Source: Microvirga arsenatis (GTDB lineage: Bacteria; Pseudomonadota; Alphaproteobacteria; Rhizobiales; Beijerinckiaceae). From it: a DNA stretch of 64,000 nucleotides. Position numbers and translations under genes: made by a program. Below, in pieces: positions 62,970 through 64,000 of the stretch. The number at the start of each line of letters is the position of its first letter. Position 1 is the stretch's first letter. The stretch is taken from assembly GCF_009910705.1 (NCBI RefSeq), contig NZ_JAAAXJ010000006.1:124001-188000 (forward strand), read 5' to 3'. Under the pieces are notes generated by a model. That model was given only the letters and a program-made list of their open reading frames with translations, made no database searches and was not told where the DNA came from.

Positions 62970-64000
62970 CTAGTCGTGCCCCAGGCGCATGCGTCGCTCC
63001 AGGAACCGGCTGTAGGCGCCCATCCCGTAGGAGAACAGCAGGAACACGGCAGCCGCGAAGACGTAGCCTTCCAGCACGGCAATACCCACCCAGTTCGGGT
63101 CCGTCATCGCCGTGCGCACGGTGGAGAGGAAGTCCAGAAGGCCGATGATCGTAACCAGCGTCGTGTCCTGGAAGAATCCGATGGAGATGTTCACCAGCGG
63201 TGGAATCGCAATCTTCAGGGCCTGGGGGAGTACGATGAGGCGCATGGACTGCCAGTAATGCAGGCCCATGGCGCTCGCTGCCTCGTGCTGCCCGCGCGGA
63301 ATGGCCTGAAGGCCGCCGCGCACGGCTTCCGCGATATAGGCGGCAGCGAAGATGATGATGGCGATCTGCGCCCGCAGAAGCTTGTCGACCGTGATGCCGC
63401 TCGGCATGAAAAGGGGCAGCATGACCGAGGCCATGAACAGGATGCTGATGAGGGGGACGCCCCGAATGACCTCGATGAAGACGATGGCGATCACACGGAT
63501 GGCCGGGAGCTTGGACGAGCGGGCCAGGGCCAGCAGGACGCCGAGCGGGAAGCCGAGGGCAAGCCCCACCGCCGAAAGCAGGAAGGAGAGGGGCAGGCCG
63601 CTCCATTGTGTCGTCGGAACATAGGAAAGGCCGAATACGCCGCCTCCGATCAGCACGGCCGACGCGACGATCGTGACGCCCCACAGGACCAGAAGCTTTC
63701 TGCTCCAAAATCGCGGAATCATCGTGATCGCCATGGAGCCGAGGAAGAGAGCCATGGCGAGGAGGACCCGCCAATGCTCCTCATACGGATAGACGCCGAA
63801 GATCATGAAGCGGAGTTTGGCTTCATAGAAGGGCCAGCAGGCTCCTTGTCCCACCTTGCAGGCCTGGGCTCCTCCTTCCGTGACGGCCCGGGTCACGAGC
63901 CAGCCATAGGCTCCCTTGGCGGCAAGCCAGATGATCCACAGGCAGGCCAACGTGACCACGGCATTGACGGGAGTTCCGACCAGTGGCTTCAGCGTGCGGT
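62970..64000 (-). CDS. Amino-acid ABC transporter permease (AapM-like), C-terminal part
   Basis: The frame is open to the right edge, so the 5' end lies outside; residues upstream of 63959 (LVGTPVNAVVTLACLWIIW) fit the family N-terminus. About 343 residues are present. It has the HisM/GlnP-type core: PLSFLLSAVGLALGFPLGVLLALAR, IEVIRGVPLISILFM, the EAA loop AEAVRGGLQAIPRGQHEAASAMGL and LPQALKIAIPPLVN. The extended N-terminal half with a periplasmic loop matches AapM of the general L-amino-acid transporter in rhizobia. It may feed the amine/amino-acid catabolic genes next to it. Confidence 0.88.
   Translation of the reverse strand, partial: RTLKPLVGTPVNAVVTLACLWIIWLAAKGAYGWLVTRAVTEGGAQACKVGQGACWPFYEAKLRFMIFGVYPYEEHWRVLLAMALFLGSMAITMIPRFWSRKLLVLWGVTIVASAVLIGGGVFGLSYVPTTQWSGLPLSFLLSAVGLALGFPLGVLLALARSSKLPAIRVIAIVFIEVIRGVPLISILFMASVMLPLFMPSGITVDKLLRAQIAIIIFAAAYIAEAVRGGLQAIPRGQHEAASAMGLHYWQSMRLIVLPQALKIAIPPLVNISIGFFQDTTLVTIIGLLDFLSTVRTAMTDPNWVGIAVLEGYVFAAAVFLLFSYGMGAYSRFLERRMRLGHD

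Overview
This 64 kb window is GC-rich chromosomal DNA from an alphaproteobacterium, most likely of the order Hyphomicrobiales (Rhizobiales). Evidence for this includes small exported DUF1236 and DUF2865 proteins, FCD-type GntR and AsnC regulators, TRAP and AapM-like transporters, a NapEFDABC cluster of alphaproteobacterial type and an NnrR-controlled nor cluster. The family is a guess (Methylobacteriaceae, perhaps Microvirga-like). I saw no tRNA, rRNA, CRISPR array, insertion sequence or phage gene.

Layout. 1-4280: a sugar-acid module on the minus strand (TRAP receptor and permeases dctP-dctQ-dctM, then the start of a UxaA-family dehydratase) with a divergent FCD/GntR regulator. 4456-9435: a branched-chain 2-oxoacid dehydrogenase operon (bkdA1, bkdA2, bkdB, lpdV). 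9502-11508: an exported subtilisin-like protease with a long disordered N-terminal region. 11830-14196: an ECF sigma factor and its anti-sigma gene, flanked by two DUF1236-type genes; three promoters of the form GGAA-N18-CGTT (the fifth -35 base is T or A) tie them together. 14254-15360: a LuxR-type regulator with a degenerate receiver domain, and a Bfd ferredoxin.

15750-31974 is a respiratory nitrogen-oxide island: napEFDABC with a DUF4142 gene and moeA; norCBQD on the minus strand; a divergent 51-residue membrane protein; an NnrR-type Crp/Fnr regulator; pseudoazurin; ccoG; nnrS; and a candidate small cysteine-rich ORF. TTG-N8-CAA dyads lie at four places. A 31-bp dyad is shared by the nap and pseudoazurin upstream regions. 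The island covers nitrate to nitrite and NO to N2O; no nitrite reductase or N2O reductase gene lies in the window.

32410-49223 is a four-gene type I secretion locus: two ABC proteins with non-canonical nucleotide-binding motifs, an HlyD-type adaptor and a 3828-residue protein made of about 30 cadherin-like repeats. Part of it (about 1.04 kb) is an almost perfect internal duplication. No outer-membrane TolC partner is present here.

49395-64000 holds a multi-PAS hybrid histidine kinase, a nitrilase-family amidase with a divergent AsnC regulator, a PL7 alginate lyase with an RTX-type C-terminus, two exported proteins of unknown function, and a catabolic cluster: an AsnC regulator, a 1033-residue kinase / M23-like / class III aminotransferase fusion, an FAD amine oxidoreductase and, convergent, the 3'-proximal part of an amino-acid ABC permease.
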